This document shows positions 10,855 through 24,975 of a stretch of 64,000 nucleotides of DNA, one piece after another; position 1 is the first letter of the stretch; each line of letters begins with the position of its first letter. The stretch spans positions 1 through 64,000 of the forward strand of contig JACYXH010000430.1 in NCBI GenBank assembly GCA_026745465.1. The letters run 5' to 3'. Both the position numbers and the translations under genes were made by a program. The stretch is from Lota lota (taxonomy: Eukaryota > Chordata > Actinopteri > Gadiformes > Lotidae). Under the pieces are notes generated by a model that saw only the letters and a program-made list of their open reading frames with translations, was not told the DNA's origin and did not search any database.

Positions 10855-13800
10855 CACATTGTGGTCAAAAAGTGATTCTCAGGCTCTGAAAAGCATTTTC
10901 CGCACATAAAAAAGTTGTATGTTGCTTTTTTCCCACTTTAAATGGAAAAGCGTAACTAAGCTTGTTAATGGTTGTTTAGACCTTATACCAACTTCAACTG
11001 GTGAAGCAACATCGTTTTTAACACATAAAACCATGCTTATGCTCAGAAACACATTGTGGTCAAAAAGTGATTCTCTCGCTCTGAAAAGCATTTTCCACAC
11101 ATAAAAAAGTTGTATGTTGCTTTTTTCCCACTTTAAATGGAAAAGTGTAACTAAGCTTGTTATGGTTGTTTAGACCTTATACTAACATCAACTGGTGAAG
11201 CACCATCGTTTTTAACACAGAAAAGCATGTATATGCTCAGAAACACATTGTAGTCAAAAAGTGATTCTCTCGCTCTGAAAAGCATTTTCCACCCATAAAA
11301 AAGTTGTATGTTGCTTTTTTCCCACTTTAAATGGAAAAGTGTAACTAAGCTTGTTAATGGTTGTTTAGACCTTGTATCAACATCAAATGTTGAAGCACCA
11401 TCGTTTTTAACACATAAAACATGTTTCTCAGAAACACATTGTGTCAAAAAGTGATTCCCTCGCTCTGAAAAGCATTTTTCACTCATAAAAAATGATATAT
11501 TGCTTTTTTTCCACTTTCAATGGAAAAGTGTAACTAAGCTTGTTAATGGTTGTTTAGACCTTATATCAACATCAACTGGTGAAGCACCATCGTTTTTAAC
11601 ACAGAAAAGCATGTATATGCTCAGAAACACATTGTAGTCAAAAAGTGATTCTCTCGGTCTGAAAAGCATTTTCCACACATAAAAAAGTTGTATGTTGCTT
11701 TTTTCCCACTTTAAATGGAAAAGTGTAACTAAGCTTGTTAATGGTTGTTTAGACCTTATACCAACATCAAATGGTGAAGCACCATCGTTTTTAACACAAA
11801 TAAACATGTTTTACACAGAAACACATTGTGGTCAAAAAAGTGATTCTCTCGCTCTGAAAAGCATTTTCCACACATAAAAAAGTTGTATGTTGCTTTTTTC
11901 CCACTTTAAATGGAAAAGTGTAACTAAGCTTGTTAATGGTTGTTTAGACCTTATATCAACATCAACTGGTGAAGCACCATCGTTTTTAACACAGAAAAGC
12001 ATGTATATGCTCAGAAACACATTGTAGTCAAAAAGTGATTCTCTCGCTCTGAAAAGCATTTTCCGCACATAAAAAAGTTGTATGTTGCTTTTTTCCCACT
12101 TTAAATGGAAAAGTGTAACTAAGCTTGTTAATGGTTGTTTAGACCTAATACCAACATCAAATGGTGAAGCACCATCGTTTTTACCACAGAAAAGCATGTA
12201 TATTCTCAGAAACACATTGCGTTCAAAAAGTGATTCTCTCGCTCTGAAAAGCATTTTCCACACATAAAAAAGTTGTATGTTGCTTTTTTCCCACTTTAAA
12301 TGGAAAAGTGTAACTAAGCTTGTTAATGGTTGTTTAGACCTAATATCAACATCAACTGGTGAAACACCATCGTTTTTAACACAGAAAACAATGTATATAC
12401 TCAGAAACACATTGTAGTCAAAAAGTGATTCTCTCGCTCTGAAAAGCATTTTCCACCCATAAAAAAGTTGAATGTTGCTTTTTTCCCACTTTAAATGGAA
12501 AAGTGTAACTAAGCTTGTTAATGGTTGTTTAGACCTTATACCAACATCAACTGGTGAAGCACCATCGTTTTTAACACAGAAAAGCATGTATATGCTCAGA
12601 AACACATTGTAGTCAAAAAGTGATTCTCTCGGTCTGAAAAGCATTTTCCACACATAAAAAAGTTGTATGTTGCTTTTTTCCCACTTTAAATGGAAAAGTG
12701 TAACTAAGCTTGTTAATGGTTGTTTAGACCTTATACCAACATCAACTGGTGAAGCACCATCGTTTTTAACACAAAAAACATGTTTATGCTCAGAAACACA
12801 TTGTGGTCAAAAAGTGATTCTCTCGCTCTGAAAAGCATTTTCCACACATAAAAAAGTTGTATGTTGCTTTTTTCCCACTTTAAATGGAAAAGTGTAACTA
12901 AGCTTGTTAATGGTTGTTTAGACCTTATACCAACATCAAATGGTGAAGCACCATCGTTTTTAACACAGAAAAACATGTATATGCTCAGAAACACATTGTG
13001 TTCAAAAAGTGATTCTCTCGCTCTGAAAAGCATTTTCCACACATAAAAAAGTTGTATGTTGCTTTTTTCCCACTTTAAATGGAAAAGTGTAACTAAGCTT
13101 GTTAATGGTTGTTTAGACCTTATATCAACATCAACTGGTGAAGCACCATCGTTTTTAACACAGAAAACATGTATATGCTCAGAAACACATTGTAGTCAAA
13201 AAGTGATTCTCTCGCTCTGAAAAGCATTTTCCACACATAAAAAAGTTGTATGTTGCTTTTTTCCCACTTTAAATGGAAAAGTGTAACTAAGCTTGTTAAT
13301 GGTTGTTTAGACCTTATATCAACATCAACTGGTGAAGCACCATCGTTTTTAACACAGAAAAGCATGTATATGCTCAGAAACACATTGTAGTCAAAAAGTG
13401 ATTCTCTCGCTCTGAAAAGCATTTTCCACACATAAAAAAGTTTATGTTGCTTTTTTTCCCACTTTAAATGGAAAAGTGTAACTAAGCTTGTTAATGGTTG
13501 TTTAGACCTTATACCAACATCAAATGGTGAAGCACCATCGTTTTTAACACAAAAAACCATGTTATGCTCAGAAACACATTGCGTTCAAAAAGTGATTCTC
13601 TCGCTCTGAAAAGCATTTTCCACACATAAAAAAGTTGTATGTTGCTTTTTTCCCACTTTAAATGGAAAAGTGTAACTAAGCTTGTTAATGGTTGTTTAGA
13701 CCTTATATCAACATCAACTGGTGAAGCACCATCGTTTTTAACACAGAAAAGCATGTATATGCTCAGAAACACATTGTAGTCAAAAAGTGATTCTCTCGGT

Positions 13801-16800
13801 CTGAAAAGCATTTTCCGCACATAAAAAAGTTGTATGTTGCTTTTTTCCCACTTTAAATGGAAAAGTGTAACTAAGCTTGTTAATGGTTGTTTAGACCTTA
13901 TATCAACATCAAATGTTGAAGCACCATCGTTTTTAACACAGAAAACCATGCTTATGCTCAGAAACACATTGCGTTCAAAAAGTGATTCTCTCGCTCTGAA
14001 AAGCATTTTCCGCACATAAAAAAGTTGTATGTTGCTTTTTTCCCACTTTAAATGGAAAAGTGTAACTAAGCTTGTTAATGGTTGTTTAGACCTTATACCA
14101 ACATCAAATGGTGAAGCACCATCCGTTTTTAACACAAATAAACATGTTTTTGCACAGAAACACATTGTGGTCAAAAAGTTTTTCTCTCGCTCTGAAAAGC
14201 ATTTTCCACCCATAAAAAGGTTTTATGTTGCTTTTTCCCACTTTAAATGGAAAAGTGTAACTAAGCTTGTTAATGGTTGTTTAGACCTTATACCAACATC
14301 AAATGGTGAAGCACCATCGTTTTTAACACAAAAAACCATGCTTATGCTCAGAAACACATTGCGTTCAAAAAGTGATTCTCTCGGTCTGAAAAGCATTTTC
14401 CGCACATAAAAAAGTTGTATGTTGCTTTTTTCCCACTTTAAATGGAAAAGTGTAACTAAGCTTGTTAATGGTTGTTTAGACCTTATATCAACATCAACTG
14501 GTGAAACACCATCGTTTTTAACACAGAAAACAATGTATATGCTCAGAAACACATTGCGTTCAAAAAGTAATTCTCTCGCTCTGAAAAGCATTTTCCACAC
14601 ATAAAAAAGTTGTAAGTTGCTTTTTTCCCACTTTAAATGGAAAAGTGTAACTAAGCTTGTTAATGGTTGTTTAGACCTTATACCAACATCAAATGGTGAA
14701 GCACCATCGTTTTTAACACAAATAAACATGTTTCACACAGAAACACATTGTGGTCAAATAAGTATTTCTCTCGCTCTGAAAAGCATTTTCCACACATAAA
14801 AAAGTTAAATGTTGCTTTGTTCCCACTTTAAATGGAAAAGTGTAACTAAGCTTGTTAATGGTTGTGTAGACCTTATATCAACATCAACTGGTGAAGCACC
14901 ATCGTTTTTAACACAGAAAAGCATGTATATGCTCAGAAACACATTGTAGTCAAAAAGTGATTCTGTCGGTCTGAAAAGCATTTTCCACACATAAAAAAGT
15001 TGTATGTTGCTTTTTTCCTTCTTTAAAACGAAAAGTGTAACTAAGCTTGTTAATGGTTGTTTAGACCTTACATCAACACCAACTGGTGAAGCACCATCGT
15101 TTTTAACACAAAAAACCATGCTTATGCTCAGAAACACATTGCGTTCAAAAAGTGATTCTCTCGGTCTGAAAAGCATTTTCGGCACATAAAAAAGTTGTAT
15201 ATTGCTTTTTTCCCACTTTAAATGGAAAAGTGTAACTAAGCTTGTTAATGGTTGTTTAGACCTTGTATCAACATCAAATGTTGAAGCACCTTCGATTTTC
15301 ACACAGAAAACCATGTGTATGCTCAGAAACACATTGCGTTCAAAAAGTGATTCTCTCGCTCTGAAAAGCATTTTCCACACATAAAAAAGTTGTAAGTTGC
15401 TTTTTTCCCACTTCAAATGGAAAAGTGTAACTAAGCTTGTTAATGGTTGTTTAGACCTTACATCAACATCAACTGGTGAAGCACCATCGTTTTTAACACA
15501 GAAAAGCATGTATATGCTCAGAAACACATTGTAGTCAAAAGGTGATTCTCTCGGTCTGAAAAGCATTTTCCGCATATAAAAAAGATGTATGTTGCTTTTT
15601 TCCCACTTTAAATGGAAAAGTGTAACTAAGCTTGTTAATGGTTGTTTAGACCTTATATCAACATCAACTGGTGAAGCACCATCGTTTTTAACACAGAAAA
15701 GCATGTATATGCTCAGAAACACATTGTAGTCAAAAAGTGATTCTCTCGGTCTGAAAAGCATTTTCCACACATAAAAAAGTTGTATGTTGCTTTTTTCCCA
15801 CTTCAAATGGAAAAGTGTAACTAAGCTTGTTAATGGTTGTTTAGACCTTATACCAACATCAAATGGTGAAGCACCATCGTTTTTAACACAAATAAACATG
15901 TTTCACACAGAAACACATTGTGGTCAAAAAAGTATTTCTCTCGCTCTGAAAAGCATTTTCCACACATAAAAAAGTTAAATGTTGCTTTTTTCCCCACTTT
16001 AAATGGAAAAGTGTAACTAAGCTTGTTCATGGTTGTGTAGACCTTATATCAACATCAACTGGTGAAGCACCATCGTTTTTAACACAGAAAAGCATGTATA
16101 TGCTCAGAAACACATTGTAGTCAAAAAGTGATTCTCTTGGTCTGAAAAGCATTTTCCACACATACAAAAGTTGTACGTTGCTTTTTTCCTTCTTTAAAAC
16201 GAAAAGTGTAACTAAGCTTGTTAGTGGTTGTTTAGACCTCATACCAACATCTCATGGTGAAGCACCATCGGTTCTTAACACAAAAAAACAATGTTTATGC
16301 TCAGAAACACATTGTGGTCAAAAAGTTATTCTCTCACTCTGAAAAGCATTTTCCACCCATAAAAAGTTGAATGTTGCTTTTTTCCCACTTTAAATGGAAA
16401 AGTGTAACTAAGCTTGTTAATGGTTGTTTAGACCTAATATCAACATCAACTGGTGAAACACCATCATTTTTAACACAGAAAACAATGTATATACTCAGAA
16501 ACACATTGTAGTCAAAAAGTGATTCTCTCGCTCTGAAAAGCATTTTCCACACATAAAAAAGTTGTATGTTGCTTTTTTCCCACTTCAAATGGAAAAGTGT
16601 AACTAAGCTTGTTAATGGTTGTTTAGACCTTGTATCAACATCAAATGTTGAAGCACCATCGATTTTCACACAGAAAACCATGTATATGCTCAGAAACACA
16701 TTGCGTTCATAAAGTGATTCTCTCGCTCTGAAAAGCATTTTCCACACATAAAAAAGTTGTATGTTGCTTTTTTCCCACTTTAAATGGAAAAGTGTAACTA

Positions 16801-19234
16801 AGCTTGTTAATGGTTGTTTAGACCTAATATCAACATCAACTGGTGAAACACCATCGTTTTTAACACAGAAAACAATGTATATACTCAGAAACACATTGTA
16901 GTCAAAAAGTGATTCTCTCGCTCTGAAAAGCATTTTCCACCCATAAAAAAGTTGAATGTTGCTTTTTTCCCACTTTAAATGGAAAGGTGTAACTAAGCTT
17001 GTTATGGTTGTTTAGACCTTATACCAACATCAACTGGTGAAGCACCATCGTTTTTAACACAGAAAAGCATGTATATGCTCAGAAACACATTGTAGTCAAA
17101 AAGTGATTCTCTCGGTCTGAAAAGCATTTTCCACACATAAAAAAGTTGTATGTTGCTTTTTTCCCACTTTAAATGGAAAAGTGTAACTAAGCTTGTTAAT
17201 GGTTGTGTAGACCTTATATCAACATCAACTGCTGAAGCACCATCGTTTTTAACACAGAAAAGCATGTATATGCTCAGAAACACATTGCGTTCAAAAAGTG
17301 ATTCTCTCGGTCTGAAAAGCATTTTCCACACATAAAAAAGTTGTATGTTGCTTTTTTCCCACTTTAAAACGAAAAGTGTAACTAAGCTTGTTAATGGTTG
17401 TTTAGACCTTACATCAACATCAACTGGTGAAGCACCATCGTTTTTAACACAAAAAACCATGCTTATGCTCAGAAACACATTGCGTTCAAAAAGTGATTCT
17501 CTCGCTCTGAAAAGCATTTTCCACACATAAAAAAGTTGTATGTTGCTTTTTTCCCACTTCAAATAGAAAAGTGTAACTAAGCTTGTTAATGGTTGTTTAG
17601 ACCTTATACCAACATCAAATGGTGAAGCACCATCGTTTTTAACACAAATAAACATGTTTCACACAGAAACACATTGTGGTCAAAAAAGTATTTCTCTCGC
17701 TCTGAAAAGCATTTTCCACACATAAAAAAGTTAAATGTTGGTTTTTTCCCACTTTAAATGCAAAAGTGTAACTAAGCTTGTTAATGGTTGTTTAGACCTT
17801 CTACCAACATCAACTGGTGAAGCACCATCGTTTTTAACACAGAAAACCATGTATCAACTCAGAAACACATTGTAGTCAAAAAGTGATTCTCTCGCTGTGA
17901 AAAGCATTTTCCGCACATAATCAAAGTTGAATGTTGCTTTTTTCCCACTTTAAATGGAAAAGTGTAACTAAGCTTGTTAATGGTTGTTTAGACCTTATAC
18001 CAACATCAAATGTTGAAGCACCATCGTTTTTAACATAGAAAAGCATGTATATGCTCAGAAACACATTGTAGTCAAAAAGTGATTCTCTCGGTCTGAAAAG
18101 CACTTTCCGCACATAAAAAAGTTGTATGTTGCTTTTTTCCCACTTTAAATGGAAAAGTGTAACTAAGCTTGTTAATGGTTGTTTAGACCTTATACCAACA
18201 TCAAATGGTGAAGCACCATCGTTTTTAACACAAATAAACATGTTTTACACAGAAACACATTGTGGTCAAAAAAGTATTTCTCTCGCTCTGAAAAGCATTT
18301 TCCACACATAAAAAAGCTGTATGTTGCTTTTTTCGTACTTTAAAATGAAAAGTGTAACTTAGCTTGTTAATGGTTGTTTAGACCTTACATCAACATCAAC
18401 TGGTGAAGCACCATCGTTTTTAACACAGAAAAGCATGTATATGCTCAGAAACACATTGTGTTCAAAAAGTGATTCTCTTGCTCTTAAAAGCTTTTTCCGC
18501 ACATAAAAAAGTGGTTTGTTGCTTTTTTCCCACTTTAAATGGAAAAGTGTAACAAAGCCTGATAATGGGTGTTTAGACCTTATAACAACATCAACTGGTG
18601 AAGCACCATCGTTTTTAACACAAAACACAGTGTTTATGCTCAGAAACACATTGTGGTCAAAAAGTTATTCTCAGGCTCTGAAAAGCATTTTCTGCACATA
18701 AGAAAGTTGTTTGTTGCTTTTTTCCCACTTTAAATGGAAAAGTGTAACTAAGCTTGTGAATGGTTGTTTAGACCTTACACCAACATCAAATGGTGAAGCA
18801 CCGTCGTTTTTAACACAAAACACAGTGTTTATGCTCAGAATTACATTGTGTTCAAAGAGTGATTCTCTCGCTCTGAAAAGCAGTTTCCGCACATAAAAAA
18901 GTGGTATGTTGCTTTTTCCCACTTTAAATGGAAAAGTGTAACTAAGCTTGTTAATGGTTGTTTAGACCTCATACCAACATCACATGGTGAAGCACCATCG
19001 TTTTTCACACAAAGAACAGTGTTGTTGCTCAGAAACACATTGTGGTCAAAAAGTGATTCTCAGGCTCTGAAAAGCATTTTCTGCACATAAGAAAGTTGTA
19101 TGTTGCTTTTTTCCCACTTTAAATGGAAAAGTGTAACAAAGCTTGATAATGGTTGTTTAGACATTATAACAACATCAACTGGTGAAGCACCACCGTTTTT
19201 AACACACAAAAAATGTTTATGCTCAGAAACACAT
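10855..19234. repeat. 195-bp satellite array, block B (~43 monomers)
   Basis: Continuation of the same satellite after the first LTR element; the monomer phase resumes exactly at the target duplication. Between about 11,150 and 14,400 lie monomers absent from the duplicated block. From about 14,400 the array repeats the order of block A at a 10,049-bp offset. Some monomers have lost bases (for example GTTATGG near 11,160), which breaks the minus-strand frame. Confidence 0.97.
14396..16542. repeat. 11-monomer higher-order repeat, copy 3
   Basis: Third copy of the 2,147-bp unit, 10,049 bp from copy 2. It matches in variant order and carries private changes (for example AAAGATGTATG near 15,590). 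Its left neighbour differs from that of copy 2, which places the left edge of the large duplication here. Confidence 0.83.
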
Positions 19235-20904
19235 TGTTACGATTACGAGAATTGGACCCAAACGCAAGACACAGGAAACCAGAAGGGAAAGGGTTCAAAA
19301 GGGATTTATTTTCCAAAGTACAGGCAAGGGCAAGGCAGGTGGGTAGTCCAGCAGGCAGTAGACGTTATCAGGTAGGCGGCAGGCAGGCAGAGAGACGTAG
19401 TCCAGTGGGTGGTCGGGCAGGCGAGATTCGGCAACGAGGAAGGCAGGCAGGCAGGAACTAGGAGCAGGAACGGGAACGAGAGCGGGAACATGAACGGGGG
19501 CGGAACCCGTAACAAGAACAAGAACGGGAGTGAGACCCGAAAACAAAGAAGTGGCGGGGACGTAGTTACCATGGCAGGTAAACAACACTACGAACTAGCA
19601 CTGGCTCTGTGGTGAGCCAGTGCTTAAGTACAGAGGAGGTGATTAGTGATTCATGACAGGAGTGGGGAGCGGAGTGCACGTGGTGGCTAATTGACGGGGA
19701 ATAAACAAAGGAGCACATGGTGAAATGGAGGCTGGGTGCCACTAGATGGCAGAAATGGACCGAAACGGAGAGGGTCACGTTACAGTACCCCCCCCCTCAA
19801 CGGACGCCTCCAGGCGTACGCACGACAGGGGAGGGTGCTGGCGGTGGGAATCCCGGGTTAAGGAGGGGTCCAGGAAGCGACTCCAAAAAAATAAATAAAA
19901 ATAAACAGGCTTGCTCCCCAGGTCCGTAGCCCTCCCAGCCTACCGGAGACTGGTTTTGTCGGCCGCGACGACGCACATCCAGGAGGCGTCTGGCCGAGAA
20001 CGCCGGGATACTGTCAATCACCCGGGGAAGTGACGGAGCCGGGGACGGAAGAGACAGCGGCCTAGGGGACTGGGGCTTTTTCACGGCGGATAACCGTGGG
20101 ACCGGTAGCCGGCGCTTGCGACCAGGAGGTCGTTGGGGCTTGGAACCAGGAGACAGCTGCTGGGGCTCAGGGTCAGGAGGACACTGGGGCTCAGGGCCAG
20201 GAGGCAACTGCGGTTGGGGCTCAGGATCAGGAGGACACTGGGGCTGGGGCTCAGGATCAGGAGGACACTGGGGCTGGGGCTCAGGATCACGAGGACACTG
20301 GGGCTGGGACTCAGGACCTGGAGACAACTGGGGCTTAGGACCAGGAAGCAACTGTTGCTGGGACTGGAACTCAGGAACTGGAGACAACTGGGGCTTGGGA
20401 CCAGGAGACAACTGCTGCTGGCGCTGGAGCTCAGGGCCAAGAGGCAACTGTTGCTGGGACCGGAACACAGGAACTGGAGACAACTGGGGCTTGGGACCAG
20501 GAGGCAACTGCTGCTGCTAGTCCAGTGGGTGGTCGGGCAGGCGAGGTTCGGCAACGAGGAAGGCAGGCAGGCAGGAACTAGGAGCAGGAACGGGAACGAG
20601 AGCGGGAACATGAACGGGGGCGGAACCTGTAACAAGAACAAGAACGGGAGTGAGACCCGAAAACAAATAAGTGGCGGGGACGTAGTTACCATGGCAGGTA
20701 AACAACACTACGAACTAGCACTGGCTCTGTGGTGAGCCAGTGCTTAAGTACAGAGGAGGTGATTAGTGATTCATGACAGGAGTGGGGAGCGGAGTGCACG
20801 TGGTGGCTAATTGACGGGGAATAAACAAAGGAGCACATGGTGAAATGGAGGCTGGGTGCCACTAGATGGCGGAAATGGACCGAAACGGAGAGGGTCACGT
20901 TACA
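19235..20904 (-). mobile_element. Internally deleted chromovirus-type LTR element, copy 2
   Basis: Near-identical to 9185-10854: same TGTTACG/CGTTACA ends, same CACAT target duplication (19230-19234 and 20905-20909), same 3' LTR (19235-19784) and 5' LTR remnant (20518-20904). It is a passenger of the segmental duplication. Confidence 0.88.
19797..20507 (-). pseudogene. Proline-rich/chromodomain-remnant ORF, copy 2
   Basis: 236 codons, the same predicted product as 9747-10457, including the decayed WEGYGPGE chromodomain segment and the ~30-bp minisatellite. No difference in the predicted product was seen. That fits a recent duplication better than selection, but it was not tested. Confidence 0.7.
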
Positions 20905-23900
20905 CACATTGTGGTCAAAAAGTGATTCTCAGGCTCTGAAAAGCATTTTCCGCACATAAAAAAGTTGTATGTTGCTTTTTTCCCACTTTAAATGGAAAAG
21001 CGTAACTAAGCTTGTTAATGGTTGTTTAGACCTTATACCAACTTCAACTGGTGAAGCAACATCGTTATTAACACATAAAACCATGCTTATGCTCAGAAAC
21101 ACATTGTGTTCAAAAAGTGATTCTATCGCTCTGAAAAGCATTTTCCACACATAAAAAAGTTGTATGTTGCTTTTTTCCCACTTTAAATGGAAAAGTGTAA
21201 CTAAGCTTGTTAATGGTTGTTTAGACCTTATACCAACATCAAATGGTGAAGCACCATCGTTTTTAACACTAATAAACATGTTTTTGCACAGAAACACATT
21301 GTGGTCAAAAAGTTATTCTCTCACTCTGAAAAGCATTTTCCACCCATAAAAAAGTTGTATGTTGCTTTTTTCCCACTTTAAATGGAAAAGTGTAACTAAG
21401 CTTGTTAATGGTTGTTTATACCTTATACCAACATCAACTGGTGAAGCACCATCGTTTTTAACACATAAAAACATGCTCAGAAACACATTGCGTTCAAAAA
21501 GTGATTATCTCGCTCTGAAAAGCATTTTCCACACATAAAAAAAATGTATATTGCTTTTTTCCCACTTTAAATGGAAAAGCGTAACTAAGCTTGTTAATGG
21601 TTGTTTAGACCTAATATCAACATCAACTGGTGAAACACCATCGTTTTTAACACAGAAAACAATGTATATACTCCGAAACACATTGTAGGCAAAAAGTGAT
21701 CCTCTCGCTCTGAAAAGCATTTTCCACCCATAAAAAAGTTGAATGTTGCTTTTTTCCCACTTTAAATGGAAAAGTGTATCTACGCTTGTTAATGGTTTTT
21801 TAGACCTCATACCAACATCACATGAAGTACCATCGTTTTTAACACAAAGAACAGTGTTGATGCTCAGAAACACATTGTGGTCAAAAAGTGATTCTCAGGC
21901 TCTGAAAAGCATTTTCATCACGTAAAAAAGTGGTATGTTGCTTTTTTCTCACTTTAAATGGAAAAGTGTAACAAAGCTTTTTAGTGGTTGTTTAGACCTT
22001 CTACCAACATCAACTGGTGAAGCACCATCGTTTTGAACACAAAACACAGTGTTAATGCTCAGAATTACATTGTGGTCCAAGAGTGATTCTCAGGCTCTGA
22101 AAAGCATTTTCCGCACATAAAAAAGTGGTATGTTGCTTTTTTCCCACTTTAAATGGAAAAGTGTAACTAAGCTTGTTAATGGTTGTTTATACCTTATACC
22201 AACATCCACTGGTGAAGCACCATCGTTTTTAACACATAAAAACATGCTCAGAAACACATTGCGTTCAAAAAGTGATTATCTCGCTCTGAAAAGCATTTTC
22301 CACACATAAAAAAAATGTATATTGCTTTTTTCCCACTTTAAATGGAAAAGCGTAACTAAGCTTGTTAATGGTTGTTTAGACCTAATATCAACATCAACTG
22401 GTGAAACACCATCGTTTTTAACACAGAAAACAATGTATATACTCCGAAACACATTGTAGGCAAAAAGTGATCCTCTCGCTCTGAAAAGCATTTTCCACCC
22501 ATAAAAAAGTTGAATGTTGCTTTTTTCCCACTTTAAATGGAAAAGTGTATCTACGCTTGTTAATGGTTTTTTAGACCTCATACCAACATCACATGAAGTA
22601 CCATCGTTTTTAACACAAAGAACAGTGTTGATGCTCAGAAACACATTGTGGTCAAAAAGTGATTCTCAGGCTCTGAAAAGCATTTTCATCACGTAAAAAA
22701 GTGGTATGTTGCTTTTTTCTCACTTTAAATGGAAAAGTGTAACAAAACTTTTTAGTGGTTGTTTAGACCTTCTACCAACATCAACTGGTGAAGCACCATC
22801 GTTTTTAACACAAAACACAGTGTTAATGCTCAGAATTACATTGTGGTCCAAGAGTGATTCTCAGGCTCTGAAAAGCATTTTCCGCACATAAAAAAGTGGT
22901 ATGTTGCTTTTTTCCCACTTTAAATGGAAAAGTGTATCTACGCTTGTTAATGATTTTTTAGACCTCATACCAACATCACATGGTAAAGCACCATCGTTTT
23001 TAACACATAAAACCATGCTCAGAAACACATTGCGTTCAAAAAGTGATTCTCTCGCTCTGAAAAGCATTTTCCACACATAAAAAAATGTATGTTGTTTCTT
23101 TCCCACTTTAAATGGAAAAGTGTAACTAAGCTTGTCAATGGTTGTTTAGACCTTGTATCAACATCAAATGTTGAAGCACCATCGATTTTAACACAGAAAA
23201 CCATGTATATGCTCAGAAACACATTGGGTTCAAAAAATGATTCTCTCGCTCTGAAAAGCATTTTCCACACATAAAAAAGTTGTATGTTGCTTTTTTCCCA
23301 CTTTAAATGGGAAAGTGTAACTAAGCTTGTTAATGGTTGTTTAGACCTTATATCAACATCAACTGGTGAAGCACCATCGTTTTTAACACAGAAAAGCATG
23401 TATATGCTCAGAAACACATTGTAGTCAAAAAGTGATTCTCTCGCTCTGAAAAGCATTTTCCACACATAAAAAAATGATTTATTGCTTTTTTTCCACTTTA
23501 AATGGAAAAGTGTAACTAAGCTTGTTAATGGTTGTTTAGACCTTATACCAACATCAAATGTTGAAGCACCATCGTTTTTAACACATAAAACCATGCTTAT
23601 GCTCAGAAACACATTGCGTTCAAAAAGTGATTCTCTCGCTCTGAAAAGCATTTTCCACACATAAAAAAGTTGTATGTTGCTTTTTTCCCATTTTAAATGG
23701 AAAAATGTAACTAAGCTTGTTAATGGTTGTTTAGACCTTATATCAACATCAACTGGTGAAGCACCATCGTTTTTAACACAGAAAAGCATGTATATGCTCA
23801 GAACCACATTGTAGTCAAAAAGTGATTCTCTCGGTCTGAAAAGCATTTTCCGCACATAAAAAAGTTGTATGTTGCTTTTTTCCCACTTTAAATGGAAAAG

Positions 23901-24975
23901 TGTAACTAAACTTGTTAATGGTTGTTTAGACCTTATACCAACATCAAATGTTGAAGCACCATCGTTTTTAACACATAAAACCATGCTTATGCTCACAAAC
24001 ACATTGCGTTCAAAAAGTGATTCTCTCGCTCTGAAAAGCATTTTCCGCACATAAAAAAGTTGTATGTTGCTTTTTTCCCACTTTAAATGGAAAAGTGTAA
24101 CTAAGCTTGTTAATGGTTGTTTAGACCTTATACCAACATCAAATGGTGAAGCACCATCGTTTTTAACACAAATAAACATGTTTTTGCACAGAAACACATT
24201 GTGGTCAAAAAGTTATTCTCTCACTCTGAAAAGCATTTTCCACCCATAAAAAAGTTGTATGTTGCTTTTTTCCCACTTTAAATGGAAAAGTGTAACTAAG
24301 CTTGTTAATGGTTGTTTATACCTTATACCAACATCAAATGGTGAAGCACCATCGTTTTTAACACAAAAAACCATGCTTATGCTCAGAAACACATTGCGTT
24401 CAAAAAGTGATTCTCTCGGTCTGAAAAGTTTTTTCCGCACATAAAAAAGTTGTATGTTGCTTTTTTCCCACTTTAAATGGAAAAGTGTAACTAAGCTTGT
24501 TAATGGTTGTTTTATACCTTATACCAACATCAACTGGTGAAGCACCATCGTTTTTAACACATAAAACCATGCTCAGAAACACATTGCGTTCAAAAAGTGA
24601 TTCTCTCGCTCTGAAAAGCATTTTCCACACATAAAAAAATGTATGTTGCTTTTTTCCCACTTTAAATGGAAAAGTGTAACTAACCTTGTTAATGGTTGTT
24701 TAGACCTTGTATCAACATCAAATGTTGAAGCACCATCGATTTTAACACAGAAAACCATGTATATGCTCAGAAACACATTGGGTTCAAAAAATGATTCTCA
24801 GGCTCTGAAAAGCATTTTCCGCACATAAAAAGGTGATATGTTGCTTTTCTCCCACTTTAAATGGAAAAGTGTAACTAAGCTTGTTGGTTGTTTAGACCTT
24901 CTAACAACATCAACTGGTGAAGCACCATCGTTTTTAACACAAAAAAAACATTTTTATGCTCAGAAACACATTGTG
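20905..24975. repeat. 195-bp satellite array, block C (~21 monomers)
   Basis: Satellite between the second small LTR element and the gypsy element. It contains a 771-bp four-monomer unit in tandem (about 21465-22235 and 22236-23006). The same unit begins the window (1 to about 480, offset 21,464). Variants here include TCATCACGTAAAAAAG and the CTCAGGCTCTG form. Confidence 0.95.
21465..23006. repeat. 771-bp four-monomer higher-order repeat, two tandem copies
   Basis: Copies at about 21465-22235 and 22236-23006 are nearly identical, including the unusual TGTATCTACGCTTG and ACATGAAGTACC variants. The second diverges toward its end. A partial third copy is at window positions 1 to about 480. Confidence 0.8.

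Larger units (their letters stand above)
4350..11150. repeat. ~6.8-kb segmental duplication, left copy
   Basis: From about 4,350 to 11,150 the sequence recurs at an offset of 10,049-10,050 bp (about 14,400-21,200). It covers higher-order repeat copy 2, further satellite, the whole 1.67-kb LTR element and one or two monomers beyond. Differences between copies are scattered base changes and a few one-base indels. Left and right limits were placed where monomer variants stop matching. Confidence 0.85.
14400..21200. repeat. ~6.8-kb segmental duplication, right copy
   Basis: Second copy of the block at 4,350-11,150. The LTR element inside has the same target duplication and junction bases, so it was carried along and not inserted anew. 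Some monomers near 17,700-18,500 have diverged more, with several private substitutions. Confidence 0.85.
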
